The notes: a model not told the origin generated them from the letters alone. DNA of 5,765 nt from Halococcaceae archaeon (GCA_007128515.1 SKXI01000362.1:1-5765); one strand, 5' to 3'. Positions 1 through 5,154 are shown, counted from the first letter of the stretch. Numbers and translations are program-made.

Positions 1-566
1 AGTCGATCGGCTACGTCAGCCAGGACACGTTCATGTTCTACGGCACGGTGCGCGAGAACATCGCCTACGGGACGTTCACCGCGACCGACGAGGAGATCGT
101 CGAGGCGGCGAAGGCGGCCGAGGCCCACGACTTCATCGTGGACCTGCCCGAGGGCTACGACACGATGGTCGGCGAGCGCGGGGTCAAACTCTCCGGCGGC
201 CAGCGCCAGCGGCTCTCGATCGCCCGCGGGATCCTGAAGAACCCCGAGATCCTCATCCTCGACGAGGCGACAAGCGACGTCGACACCGAGACGGAGATGC
301 TGATCCAGCGCAGCCTCGACGCGCTCACGGAGGACCGGACGACGTTCGCGATCGCCCACCGCCTCTCGACGATCAAGGACGCGGAGCGGATCCTCGTCCT
401 CGACGAGGGCCGGATCGTCGAGCGCGGAACCCACGAGGAGCTGCTCGCGAACGACGGCCTCTACGCCCACCTCTGGGGGGTCCAGGCCGGCGAGATCGAC
501 GACCTCCCCGACGAGTTCATCGAACGCGCGTCACGGCGGGCCGCGAGAACCGAGCTGAACGACTAG
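1..566 (+). CDS. ABC exporter-type ATP-binding/permease protein, C-terminal part
   Basis: This is the last 187 residues of an ABC transporter whose 5' part lies outside the window; the reading frame is open from base 3. Visible parts of the nucleotide-binding domain are, in order: the Q-loop (GYVSQD, residues 3-8 of the fragment), the signature LSGGQ (63-67), Walker B ILILDE with its catalytic Glu (83-88), the D-loop region (SDVD) and the switch His in AIAHR. The Walker A motif and the membrane domain are upstream and not seen. The Q-loop followed by [12 protein letters not shown], and the LSTI segment after the switch His, are typical of MsbA/multidrug-type exporters in which the membrane and ATPase domains are fused. 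The protein would sit in the cytoplasmic membrane and power export, often of lipid or drug-like substrates; the substrate cannot be inferred. About 35 residues of acidic/basic tail follow the ATPase fold. It ends with TAG and faces the DUF5789-like gene. Confidence 0.93.
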   Translation, partial: SIGYVSQDTFMFYGTVRENIAYGTFTATDEEIVEAAKAAEAHDFIVDLPEGYDTMVGERGVKLSGGQRQRLSIARGILKNPEILILDEATSDVDTETEMLIQRSLDALTEDRTTFAIAHRLSTIKDAERILVLDEGRIVERGTHEELLANDGLYAHLWGVQAGEIDDLPDEFIERASRRAARTELND

Positions 567-592
567 TGCTTCGCCACGCCTGAACGGATGGC

Positions 593-620
593 TGGGACCG
601 ACAGCGGTCGTTCGGTCCCA
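593..620. terminator. Perfect 9-bp stem-loop between convergent genes
   Basis: TGGGACCGA at 593-601 pairs perfectly with TCGGTCCCA at 612-620 around a 10-nt loop. A further GATG/CATC pair (587-590 with 623-626) can extend the stem across a small internal loop. It lies in the 70-bp gap between two converging genes, so it could mark the 3' end of either transcript. No long U-tract follows, and archaeal termination relies mainly on U-tracts, so the terminator role is inferred; the inverted repeat itself is directly visible. Confidence 0.5.
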
Positions 621-636
621 TTCATCGGTCGACGCT

Positions 637-957
637 TTAGAACGACTCCTGGTCGTTCTGGATCCCCTCGGACTCGGCGGATCCGCCCCGGTCGCTGTAG
701 CCCTCCCGGCCGACCGCCTCCTCGCCGACCATGTTGAACACCATCTCCCTGAGCTCCCCTTCGCTCCCGTAGGTCTGGCCCTCTGCCTCGTCGAGCACGT
801 CGGAGAGCGTCTCGGTCCCGTTGGGGTGGGTGATCTCGGCGTCGCCGTAGGTATCGAGAAGCTCGTCGTTGTCGATCGGGTACTCCAAGGCCGCCAGCTC
901 GTCCTCCAGGTCGCCGAAGTCGATTCCCTGCTCTCTCGAATCCTGGTCGTCACTCAT
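637..957 (-). CDS. DUF5789-like small acidic haloarchaeal protein
   Basis: A 106-residue, strongly acidic protein that begins MSDDQDSREQ. I recognise the layout as that of the haloarchaeal DUF5789 family: an N-terminal GIDFGDL segment, an LEYPIDNDELL motif, then a GTETLSDVL segment and the C-terminal GEEAVGREGYSDRGG motif. The assignment is from memory of the family, not a search. No membrane segment, signal peptide, cysteine pair or catalytic motif is visible, so it is probably a soluble cytoplasmic protein. YP followed by DELL and a short helical core could suit a small regulatory or adaptor protein, but the function is unknown. The ATG at 957 is chosen because an upstream extension to 1140 is arginine-rich and overlaps the divergent creatininase gene. 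A weak TATA-like CTTTGTG (minus strand, 983-989) lies about 26 nt ahead. The gene runs towards the ABC gene. Confidence 0.85.
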   Translation of the reverse strand: MSDDQDSREQGIDFGDLEDELAALEYPIDNDELLDTYGDAEITHPNGTETLSDVLDEAEGQTYGSEGELREMVFNMVGEEAVGREGYSDRGGSAESEGIQNDQESF

Positions 958-982
958 AGCGCCGGAGACGATACGCTCCGGG

Positions 983-989
983 CACAAAG
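983..989 (-). promoter_or_regulatory. Weak TATA-like box for the DUF5789-like gene
   Basis: On the minus strand this reads CTTTGTG and ends 25 nt before the ATG at 957. The position fits a leaderless haloarchaeal transcript, but the match to a TTTATA-like box is poor, so position is the main support. Confidence 0.3.
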
Positions 990-999
990 CCGTTGGTGT

Positions 1000-1009
1000 G
1001 GCACGTGCC
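1000..1009. promoter_or_regulatory. Perfect 10-bp palindrome, possible operator
   Basis: GGCACGTGCC is a perfect palindrome in the 87-bp gap between the divergent DUF5789-like and creatininase-family genes. It lies 35 bp before the creatininase ATG and 42 bp before the other start. Dimeric regulators bind such sites, but a 10-bp palindrome in GC-rich DNA can arise by chance, so the operator role is only a suggestion. Confidence 0.25.
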
Positions 1010-1029
1010 GTGGGGGTGAAGTCCCCTCC

Positions 1030-1044
1030 GGTCGATCTTCGACC
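1030..1044 (+). promoter_or_regulatory. Hairpin directly abutting the creatininase start codon
   Basis: GGTCGA (1030-1035) and TCGACC (1039-1044) form a 6-bp stem with a 3-nt TCT loop, ending on the base just before the ATG at 1045. Just upstream, GGGG (1013-1016) and CCCC (1023-1026) could form a second small stem. There is no Shine-Dalgarno sequence and no good TATA box at the leaderless distance, so the mRNA probably has a leader containing this hairpin, which could affect start-codon access. Confidence 0.3.
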
Positions 1045-1791
1045 ATGGAACTCACTGAGGCGACGACGACGGAGGCGGCGGCGGCGGAGACGTCGCTCGC
1101 GGTGCTCCCCGTCGGGAGCACCGAACAGCACGGCCCGCACTTACCCCTCGGCACCGACTGCCTGACCGCGAGCGCCGTCGCGGCGGCCGCCGAGGAATCC
1201 TACGAGGGCGAGGTGGTTCTCGCGCCGACCGTACCGATTGGAATCGCCGAGGAACACCGGGCCTTTTCGGGCACGCTCTGGGTCCAGCCCGACACGTTTC
1301 GAGCCTACGTCAGGGAGACGGTGGCGAGCCTCGCTCACCACGGCTGGGACCGGGTGGTGGTGGTGAACGGGCACGGCGGGAACGTCAGGGCGCTCGGCGA
1401 GGTCTGCGAGCTGATCAGCCGACACGACACCGCCTACGCGGTGGGGTTCACCTGGTTCGAGGCGGTCGGCGAGCACGGGAGCGAGATGGGCCACGGCGGG
1501 CCGCTCGAGACGGCGCTGGTCCGCCACGCGCACCCGGACCTGGTCAGGGAGGGCCGGGTCGACGAGGCGAGCGCGGGCGCCGTGGACCGGTGGGGCGAGT
1601 GGGTGAGCTACGTGAACCTCGCCGTGGATTCGGTGGAGTTCACCGAGAACGGAGTGGTGGGCGATCCGACCGAGGGAAGTTCGGAGCGTGGCGAGGAACT
1701 CGAAGCGCTCGCTGCGAGCGCACTCGTACGGCTGCTCGAAGCGGTGAGAGATCGGAATCCGGACGGTACCGACGGCGAGCGACCGGGTTAG
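1045..1791 (+). CDS. Creatininase-family metallohydrolase (ArfB-like amidohydrolase)
   Basis: A 248-residue protein of the creatininase/formamide-hydrolase family, at the family's usual length. The metal-site motif LPVGSTEQHGPHLPLGTD covers residues 21-38, with candidate ligands Glu27, His29 and Asp38; the NGHGGN motif (108-113) supplies His110; and GHGGPLETAL (149-158) contains Glu155. The EEHRAFSGT segment (69-77) is also typical. Family members hydrolyse cyclic or formyl amides. Archaeal relatives include ArfB, which deformylates the ribosylaminopyrimidine intermediate (FAPy) of riboflavin and F420 synthesis; that is the most attractive role, but sequence alone does not separate it from other creatininase-like amidases. 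The start at 1045 places the first motif at the usual distance from the N-terminus; the extension back to 826 overlaps the divergent gene. The N-terminus is low-complexity (TTTEAAAAE, encoded by GAC and GGC triplet runs). The TAG stop overlaps the DUF5790-like stop by 4 bp. Confidence 0.88.
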   Translation: MELTEATTTEAAAAETSLAVLPVGSTEQHGPHLPLGTDCLTASAVAAAAEESYEGEVVLAPTVPIGIAEEHRAFSGTLWVQPDTFRAYVRETVASLAHHGWDRVVVVNGHGGNVRALGEVCELISRHDTAYAVGFTWFEAVGEHGSEMGHGGPLETALVRHAHPDLVREGRVDEASAGAVDRWGEWVSYVNLAVDSVEFTENGVVGDPTEGSSERGEELEALAASALVRLLEAVRDRNPDGTDGERPG

Positions 1792-2255
1792 TCGTCGGCC
1801 TCGGCGGCCCGTCCCTCGTCGTCCGCGTCCTCGGCGTCGTCAGCGTCGTCTTCGGAGCCACCGCCGGCTCCCGCCTCCTCGAGGCTGCCCTTCAGCCCCG
1901 GAACCGTACTGGTGAGGTCGCTCACGGACTCGCGTGCGCTCTCGATATCCCCGATCAGCGCCTCTACCGCCTCGATCTCCTCTTCGAGGTCGCTCGCGTC
2001 CTCGAATGCGTCGGCCCGCTGACCGATGACGAACCACTTCTTCGCCTCCCGGAGCCGTTCCGCGGCCTCGCCCACGTCGAGGGCGGATTTGAGCCCGTTG
2101 AGCACGCCGAGGACGTTCTCGGCCTCGGTCTTCCAGATCGAATCCGCGTCGGGGAGCTCCTCGCGTGCGTCCGCGAGGCTCTCCTCGACGTCCGCGCGCA
2201 TCTCGCTCGCCGCCTCGCCGAAGAGGTCGTCGTCGTCGAGGGTCGATTGGCTCAT
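1788..2255 (-). CDS. DUF5790-like acidic coiled-coil haloarchaeal protein
   Basis: A 155-residue acidic protein resembling the haloarchaea-restricted DUF5790 family (recognised from memory). Residues 1-80 carry the most family-like parts: DDDLFGEAASEMR near the start, ENVLGVLNGLKSAL (46-59) and AKKWFVIGQRADAFED (71-86). Residues 87-127 are rich in Glu, Leu, Ile and Val with a heptad-like spacing, suggesting a coiled coil. The tail from 131 onward is a glycine-then-Asp/Glu/Ala low-complexity stretch, encoded by imperfect GTC-rich 9-bp repeats near 1818-1850. No membrane span or catalytic motif is visible; a soluble cytoplasmic, possibly oligomeric protein is likely, function unknown. The start is supported by a TTTAAA box 24 nt upstream, implying a leaderless mRNA. 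The TAA stop interlocks with the TAG of the creatininase gene. Confidence 0.87.
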   Translation of the reverse strand: MSQSTLDDDDLFGEAASEMRADVEESLADAREELPDADSIWKTEAENVLGVLNGLKSALDVGEAAERLREAKKWFVIGQRADAFEDASDLEEEIEAVEALIGDIESARESVSDLTSTVPGLKGSLEEAGAGGGSEDDADDAEDADDEGRAAEADD

Positions 2256-2279
2256 ACCACCCGAGAGGAGCGGGACGGA

Positions 2280-2285
2280 TTTAAA
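2280..2285 (-). promoter_or_regulatory. TATA box of the DUF5790-like gene
   Basis: TTTAAA lies 24 nt before the ATG at 2255. Haloarchaeal TATA boxes are centred about 26-28 nt before the transcription start, so transcription should begin at or next to the ATG, giving a leaderless mRNA. It is the clearest promoter in the window. Confidence 0.7.
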
Positions 2286-2371
2286 CGGTGACCTGAAAGT
2301 GGAAGTGAACGTCGGATCGGACGCGGTGGCCGCCGGCCGGTGGTGGATGTCGCCGGGCGCCGGACGGTGGA

Positions 2372-2397
2372 GGGCGGGTAGGGTACTGGGGGGCGGG
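2372..2397 (+). other. G-quadruplex motif
   Basis: The plus strand carries runs of three or more G at 2372-2374, 2376-2378, 2381-2383, 2388-2393 and 2395-2397, with loops of 1, 2, 4 and 1 nt. This satisfies the standard four-run, short-loop rule for an intramolecular G-quadruplex with one run to spare. It lies about 90 bp upstream of the TATA box of the DUF5790-like gene, on the template strand relative to that gene. Whether it folds at high salt (K+ would favour it) is not known from the sequence. Confidence 0.5.
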
Positions 2398-2492
2398 CAA
2401 ACCGTGGTGGTGGTGGCTCGCGGGTAGGCACCCCATGGCGGAAGACGCGGGCGCCGTCCCGCGGCAGTTCTCCGTACCGACCGGGGGAGAAT

Positions 2493-2539
2493 AAAACGCC
2501 GACGAGGTTTTCACGGTCCGAAACACCGCCGGGCGTTTT
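2493..2539. repeat. 8-bp inverted repeat with mirrored T-tracts
   Basis: AAAACGCC (2493-2500) and GGCGTTTT (2532-2539) are inverted copies separated by 31 bp. Each strand therefore reads GGCGTTTT outward: the plus strand continues TGTATC, the minus strand continues ATTC. These could be U-tract terminators (the minus-strand one lies about 170 bp beyond the mptD stop) or two outward-facing TATA-like boxes. The sequence does not decide between these. Confidence 0.4.
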
Positions 2540-2556
2540 TGTATCCCGAACCGACC

Positions 2557-2579
2557 GCGACACCCGACACCGGGATCGC
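2557..2579. repeat. Small bulged hairpin
   Basis: GCGA (2557-2560) pairs with TCGC (2576-2579), and CCCG (2563-2566) pairs with CGGG (2571-2574) around an ACAC loop, with a small asymmetric bulge between the two stems. It sits 4 bp from the larger inverted repeat and may belong to the same structured transcript. Confidence 0.3.
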
Positions 2580-2583
2580 TCAG

Positions 2584-2666
2584 AGGGATCATCGTAGCCA
2601 GGCGTACACACCACCGGTGCCGTTCGATGCGGGGTCGCGGAACGACGAGTTTCTACGATGATCCCT
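2584..2666. repeat. 14-bp perfect inverted repeat immediately after mptD
   Basis: AGGGATCATCGTAG (2584-2597) is exactly the reverse complement of CTACGATGATCCCT (2653-2666); the spacer is 55 bp. The right arm lies 1 bp beyond the mptD stop codon, so any mptD transcript that continues would carry the arms as a long stem closing a 55-nt loop. The loop contains a CACCGGTG palindrome (2613-2620) and a CGTTC/GAACG pair (2621-2625 with 2640-2644), so it can fold further. Candidate roles are a 3'-UTR structure, a small RNA, or the trace of a small inverted-repeat element; none is proved. Confidence 0.6.
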
Positions 2667-2667
2667 A

Positions 2668-3018
2668 TCAGTCCCACCGCTCGACGCTCACGAGCCGCAT
2701 CAGCGGGTAGTCGCCGTCCATCTCCATGGAGGCGTCGACCGTCCAGCCCTCGTACTCGACGGTGAGCGAGACCTCCGCGAACCGGCCGGTGAACTCGGTG
2801 TACTCGGCGTCGCCGGCCTCGATCGCCGCGTTCAGTACGTCCATCCGCGGCTCGACGGTGACCTCGGCGCAGTGGGGTTGGTTCTCGATCGACTCCTCGA
2901 TGGCGCGGGCGAGGCTGTCGGCGCTCTCGGGGCTCACCGGCGTCCCTGCGAACTGGTGGTAGAGCGAGCCGAACTTGATCCCCGCCTCGAAGCAGGCCTC
3001 CTGGATATCGGTTGGCAT
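2668..3018 (-). CDS. mptD: Archaeal dihydroneopterin aldolase (MptD family)
   Basis: A 116-residue protein matching the archaeal MptD family (unrelated to bacterial FolB), at the family's normal length. Diagnostic segments are EACFEAGIKFGSLYHQFAGT (residues 7-26), the ARAIEESIENQPHC helix region (37-50), YTEFTGRF (73-80), and the C-terminal DYPLMRLVSVE (103-113). MptD splits 7,8-dihydroneopterin (known in methanogens) to 6-hydroxymethyl-7,8-dihydropterin and glycolaldehyde, the pterin precursor of tetrahydromethanopterin and, in haloarchaea, of folate. It acts in the cytoplasm, as an oligomer in characterised relatives. The ATG at 3018 is preferred because the next upstream extension reads as an Arg-rich shadow of the divergent aIF2-beta gene. 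It is divergent from aIF2-beta, with 87 bp between the starts, and no convincing TATA box is visible on its side. A perfect 14-bp inverted repeat begins 1 bp past its stop codon. Confidence 0.9.
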   Translation of the reverse strand: MPTDIQEACFEAGIKFGSLYHQFAGTPVSPESADSLARAIEESIENQPHCAEVTVEPRMDVLNAAIEAGDAEYTEFTGRFAEVSLTVEYEGWTVDASMEMDGDYPLMRLVSVERWD

Positions 3019-3077
3019 AGCCGAGGGAGGGGTTAGGACGGGAAGGCGTTTCTGATGGACAGGCGCCATCGCGGAAC

Positions 3078-3083
3078 CTATAC
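3078..3083 (+). promoter_or_regulatory. TATA box of the aIF2-beta gene
   Basis: CTATAC lies 22 nt before the ATG at 3106, in the 87-bp gap shared with mptD. The spacing predicts a transcript starting at or very near the ATG, and supports that ATG over the upstream in-frame ATG at 3055, which would precede the promoter. Confidence 0.65.
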
Positions 3084-3105
3084 GTCGCGACGTTCTCTCA
3101 CCGAC

Positions 3106-3723
3106 ATGGACTACGATTCGAGCCTCGACCGGGCGATGGAGCAGGTCCCGGACATCGCCGCGAACACGGAGCGACTGAGCGTTCCCGACGCGCAGGCCCA
3201 GAAAGACGGCGCGTTCACGCGATTTACGAACCTCGGAGAGATCGCGGACACGCTGAGCCGGGAGACCGAACACGTCCACCGGTTCGTCCAGCGCGAGCTC
3301 GGTACCAGCGGGAAGTTCGACGCCGACGGCGGACGTGCGCGGTACAACGGGAACTTCAGCCCCGGCGACTTCGACGCGGCGATCGAGAGCTACGTCGAGG
3401 AGTACGTCCGGTGTTCGGAGTGTGGCCTGCCCGACACCCGACTCGTCCGCGAGGACCGAACCCCGATGCTTCGCTGTGACGCCTGTGGCGCGTTTCGGCC
3501 GGTCACCAAACGTCGGAGCCAGACCAGCCAGCGGACCCCCGACGCGATCGAGGAGGGCAACACGTACGAGCTGCAGATCACGGACACGGGGCGAAAGGGC
3601 GACGGCGTCGCCAAGCGCGGGAAGTACACGATCTTCGTCCCTGGCGCGAGCGAGGGCGACACGGTGAAGGTCTACATCAACAACGTCAGCGGCAACCTCG
3701 CGTTCGCACGCCGGACGGAGTGA
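3106..3723 (+). CDS. eif2b: Translation initiation factor aIF2 subunit beta with C-terminal TRAM domain
   Basis: A 205-residue aIF2-beta. Residues 1-15 form the N-terminal helix expected to contact aIF2-gamma; residues 30-100 are the alpha/beta core (KDGAFTRFTNL, then HRFVQRELGTSGKFD); a zinc ribbon follows with Cys103, Cys106, Cys124 and Cys127 in the CSEC and CDAC pairs; and residues 147-203 form a TRAM domain (TYELQITDTGRKGDGVAKRG, then YTIFVPGA and NISGNLAFA-like NNVSGNLAFA). aIF2 delivers initiator Met-tRNA to the small ribosomal subunit; the beta subunit modulates tRNA binding and GTPase cycling. Fusion with a TRAM RNA-binding domain is a haloarchaeal arrangement and not a chimera here. 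The start at 3106 is set by the conserved MDYDSSLDRA opening and by the TATA box 22 nt ahead. azf follows 41 bp downstream on the same strand, so read-through is possible. Confidence 0.95.
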   Translation: MDYDSSLDRAMEQVPDIAANTERLSVPDAQAQKDGAFTRFTNLGEIADTLSRETEHVHRFVQRELGTSGKFDADGGRARYNGNFSPGDFDAAIESYVEEYVRCSECGLPDTRLVREDRTPMLRCDACGAFRPVTKRRSQTSQRTPDAIEEGNTYELQITDTGRKGDGVAKRGKYTIFVPGASEGDTVKVYINNVSGNLAFARRTE

Positions 3724-3731
3724 ACCGGACG

Positions 3732-3739
3732 CTACTTAC
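3732..3739 (+). promoter_or_regulatory. Weak TATA-like box ahead of azf
   Basis: CTACTTAC lies 25 nt before the azf ATG, in the 41-bp gap after aIF2-beta. It is an imperfect TATA-like sequence at the right distance for a leaderless start, so azf may have its own promoter in addition to read-through. Confidence 0.35.
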
Positions 3740-3764
3740 TCGCGGCCGTCCTCGGATCGGGTGA

Positions 3765-4511
3765 ATGGACGGCCCTGTCCTGCTCACCGGCTCCGAGGGA
3801 CGCGTCGGCCGGGCGATCCTCGCCGGACTCGGCGAGGACTACGACTGGCGGCTGCTCGACCGCGAACCCCCCAGAGAGGATCACCCCGGCGAGTTCGTGG
3901 TCGCGGACGTGACCGACGAGGAGGGGATGCGCGCGGCGGTCGAGGGGGCAAGCGCGGTGATCCACCTCGCGGGCGACCCTCGCCGGGAGGCGCCCTGGAA
4001 CAGCGTCCTACGGAACAACATCGACGGGACGTACGTCACCATGCTGGCGGCGGCCGAAGCCGGAGTCGAGCGGTTCGTCTTCGCCTCCTCGAACCACGCC
4101 GTCGGTGCCTACGAGACCGACGAGCGCACGCCCGACATCTACCGGCCCGACGACGAGTTCCGACTCACCGGCGACGAACCCTACCGGCCAGGCAACGTCT
4201 ACGGCGTCTCGAAGGCGACCGGCGAGATCCTCGGCCGGTACTTCCACGACGAGTACGGCCTCTCGGTCGTCTGTGTCCGTATCGGCAACCTCACCAAGGA
4301 CCACCCGCCGAAGGACTACGAGCGCGGGCAGGCGATGTGGCTCAGCCACCGCGACTGCGCACACCTCTTCGACCGGTGTCTGCGAGCCGAGTACGACTAC
4401 GAGATCGTCTACGGGATCAGCGACAACGACCGCAAGTACTACTCGATCGACCGTGCCCGGGAGGTCCTCGGCTACCGGCCCCGGGACAACTCCGCCGAGT
4501 ACGTCGACTAG
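3765..4511 (+). CDS. azf: NAD-dependent glucose-6-phosphate dehydrogenase, archaeal SDR type
   Basis: A 248-residue extended short-chain dehydrogenase/reductase. The nucleotide site is TGSEGRVG (residues 8-15); Asp32 after the second strand (LLDRE) favours NAD+ over NADP+; VADV (46-49) contacts the adenine side; HLAG (67-70) is the SDR NAG-type strand; SSNHAVG (108-114) provides the serine; and Tyr146 with Lys150 form the YGVSK catalytic pair. The sequence closely resembles Azf of Haloferax volcanii, as I recall it, including ENP-like conserved blocks GDPRREAPW, RPGNVYGVSKATGE and YGISDNDRKYYSID. Azf oxidises glucose-6-phosphate to the gluconolactone as the first step of the haloarchaeal oxidative pentose phosphate pathway; the relatives are uronate dehydrogenases, so a sugar-acid substrate remains possible. 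It is somewhat shorter than the Haloferax enzyme (about 262 residues), mainly at the tail. The TAG stop lies within a CTAG palindrome shared with the stop of the DUF309 gene. Confidence 0.87.
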   Translation: MDGPVLLTGSEGRVGRAILAGLGEDYDWRLLDREPPREDHPGEFVVADVTDEEGMRAAVEGASAVIHLAGDPRREAPWNSVLRNNIDGTYVTMLAAAEAGVERFVFASSNHAVGAYETDERTPDIYRPDDEFRLTGDEPYRPGNVYGVSKATGEILGRYFHDEYGLSVVCVRIGNLTKDHPPKDYERGQAMWLSHRDCAHLFDRCLRAEYDYEIVYGISDNDRKYYSIDRAREVLGYRPRDNSAEYVD

Positions 4512-5125
4512 AAGAGCCCGGAGACGTCTTCCTCCCGGGCGAGCCGCCGCGAGACGTGCTGAGAGAGGCGGTCGTGAACGATCGCCCGTCGGTCCGGCTC
4601 GCGCGCGAAGTCCAGCACCAGCGTGACGAACGGGCTCGTCTCGTACCCCGACTCGAGGTCCCGCTCGGCGTACTCGACCGCTCTCTCGATCGTCGTCACG
4701 TCGTACCCGTCTCGCTCCTCGGCTAACACCACCGCCGTGATCGCGCTCTCCTCGAAGTCGAGGTCCGACAGCGAGAGCGCCTCGCCGTCGTGGGTGAGGG
4801 TGGGAGGCACCGTTCGCTCGATCCGCTCCGGGTCGCTCGCGAGCGCGGTGAGCGTCTCCCGGACGGGTCCGAGGTCCACCCCTCGATACCGCTCGCCGAG
4901 GCCGTCGAGATACGAGAGCGCGCTCTCGGCGAGCCCGGTCGCACCCTCCCAGTTCCGGTTTCGGGCGTGGTAGATCGCGGCGGTGAACTGGATCAGCCCC
5001 TGGAGGAGGCGAGCGTCGTCGCTCTCCCTGTCGGTGTCGAGCCAGACCTCCTCCCAGGCGTCGTGGGCGGCGTGGTGCTCGCCGGCGTTGTAGATGGCGA
5101 TACCGGCACGGAGCGGCCCGCGCAT
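4508..5125 (-). CDS. DUF309 family protein
   Basis: A 205-residue protein with the DUF309 signature: the helix motif GEHHAAHDAWEEVW (residues 15-28), which carries His17, His18, His21, Trp24, Glu25, Glu26 and Trp28, followed by LLQGLIQFTAAIYHA (40-54). The His/Glu-rich motif suggests a metal- or substrate-binding helical bundle, but no biochemical role is established for the family. Beyond residue 85 the sequence looks haloarchaeal and acidic and is less recognisable; it may be a lineage-specific C-terminal domain. No signal peptide or membrane segment is visible. The ATG at 5125 is chosen over an in-frame GTG at 5191 because the extension (GAGKRKLSGRS) is basic and unlike the family N-terminus, and because CATATC lies 23 nt before the ATG. 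The 3' end interlocks with azf by 4 bp. Confidence 0.9.
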   Translation of the reverse strand: MRGPLRAGIAIYNAGEHHAAHDAWEEVWLDTDRESDDARLLQGLIQFTAAIYHARNRNWEGATGLAESALSYLDGLGERYRGVDLGPVRETLTALASDPERIERTVPPTLTHDGEALSLSDLDFEESAITAVVLAEERDGYDVTTIERAVEYAERDLESGYETSPFVTLVLDFAREPDRRAIVHDRLSQHVSRRLAREEDVSGLF

Positions 5126-5148
5126 GTGCCGGGTTCGGGTACGGAACG

Positions 5149-5154
5149 GATATG
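5149..5154 (-). promoter_or_regulatory. TATA box of the DUF309 gene
   Basis: CATATC on the minus strand ends 23 nt before the ATG at 5125, predicting a leaderless transcript and favouring that start over the GTG at 5191. It forms a divergent pair with the plus-strand box at 5194-5199. Confidence 0.55.

Larger units (their letters stand above)
2256..2667. other. 412-bp non-coding gap between mptD and the DUF5790-like gene
   Basis: No open frame here looks like a haloarchaeal protein: the long minus-strand frame across it is Arg/Pro/Ser-rich and lacks the acidic bias. From left to right the gap holds the TATA box of the DUF5790-like gene, a G-rich stretch on the plus strand (about 2330-2420) including a G-quadruplex motif and a (TGG)4 run, a pair of mirrored T-tracts, a small hairpin and a 14-bp perfect inverted repeat that ends just beyond the mptD stop codon. 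The structured right half could be the mptD 3' region or a small RNA gene. Confidence 0.6.

Noticed and set aside
826..1044. N-terminal extension of the creatininase-family gene
   Set aside because: It overlaps the divergent DUF5789-like gene, and the conserved metal motif sits at the normal distance from the ATG at 1045.
2435..2494. 19-codon plus-strand ORF (MAEDAGAVPRQFSVPTGGE)
   Set aside because: No TATA box or Shine-Dalgarno at the right distance and too short to judge; the composition alone is not enough.
2252..2677. 141-codon minus-strand frame in the mptD/DUF5790 gap
   Set aside because: Arg/Pro/Ser-rich, no acidic bias, overlaps both neighbouring genes at its ends, no recognisable domain.
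3055..3105. ATG at 3055 as start of aIF2-beta
   Set aside because: It precedes the CTATAC box and adds a basic, non-conserved segment before the conserved MDYDSS opening.
3761..4726. Long plus-strand open frame overlapping azf
   Set aside because: The translation is extremely Arg/Pro-rich with no family match; it is a frame shadow of azf in GC-rich DNA.
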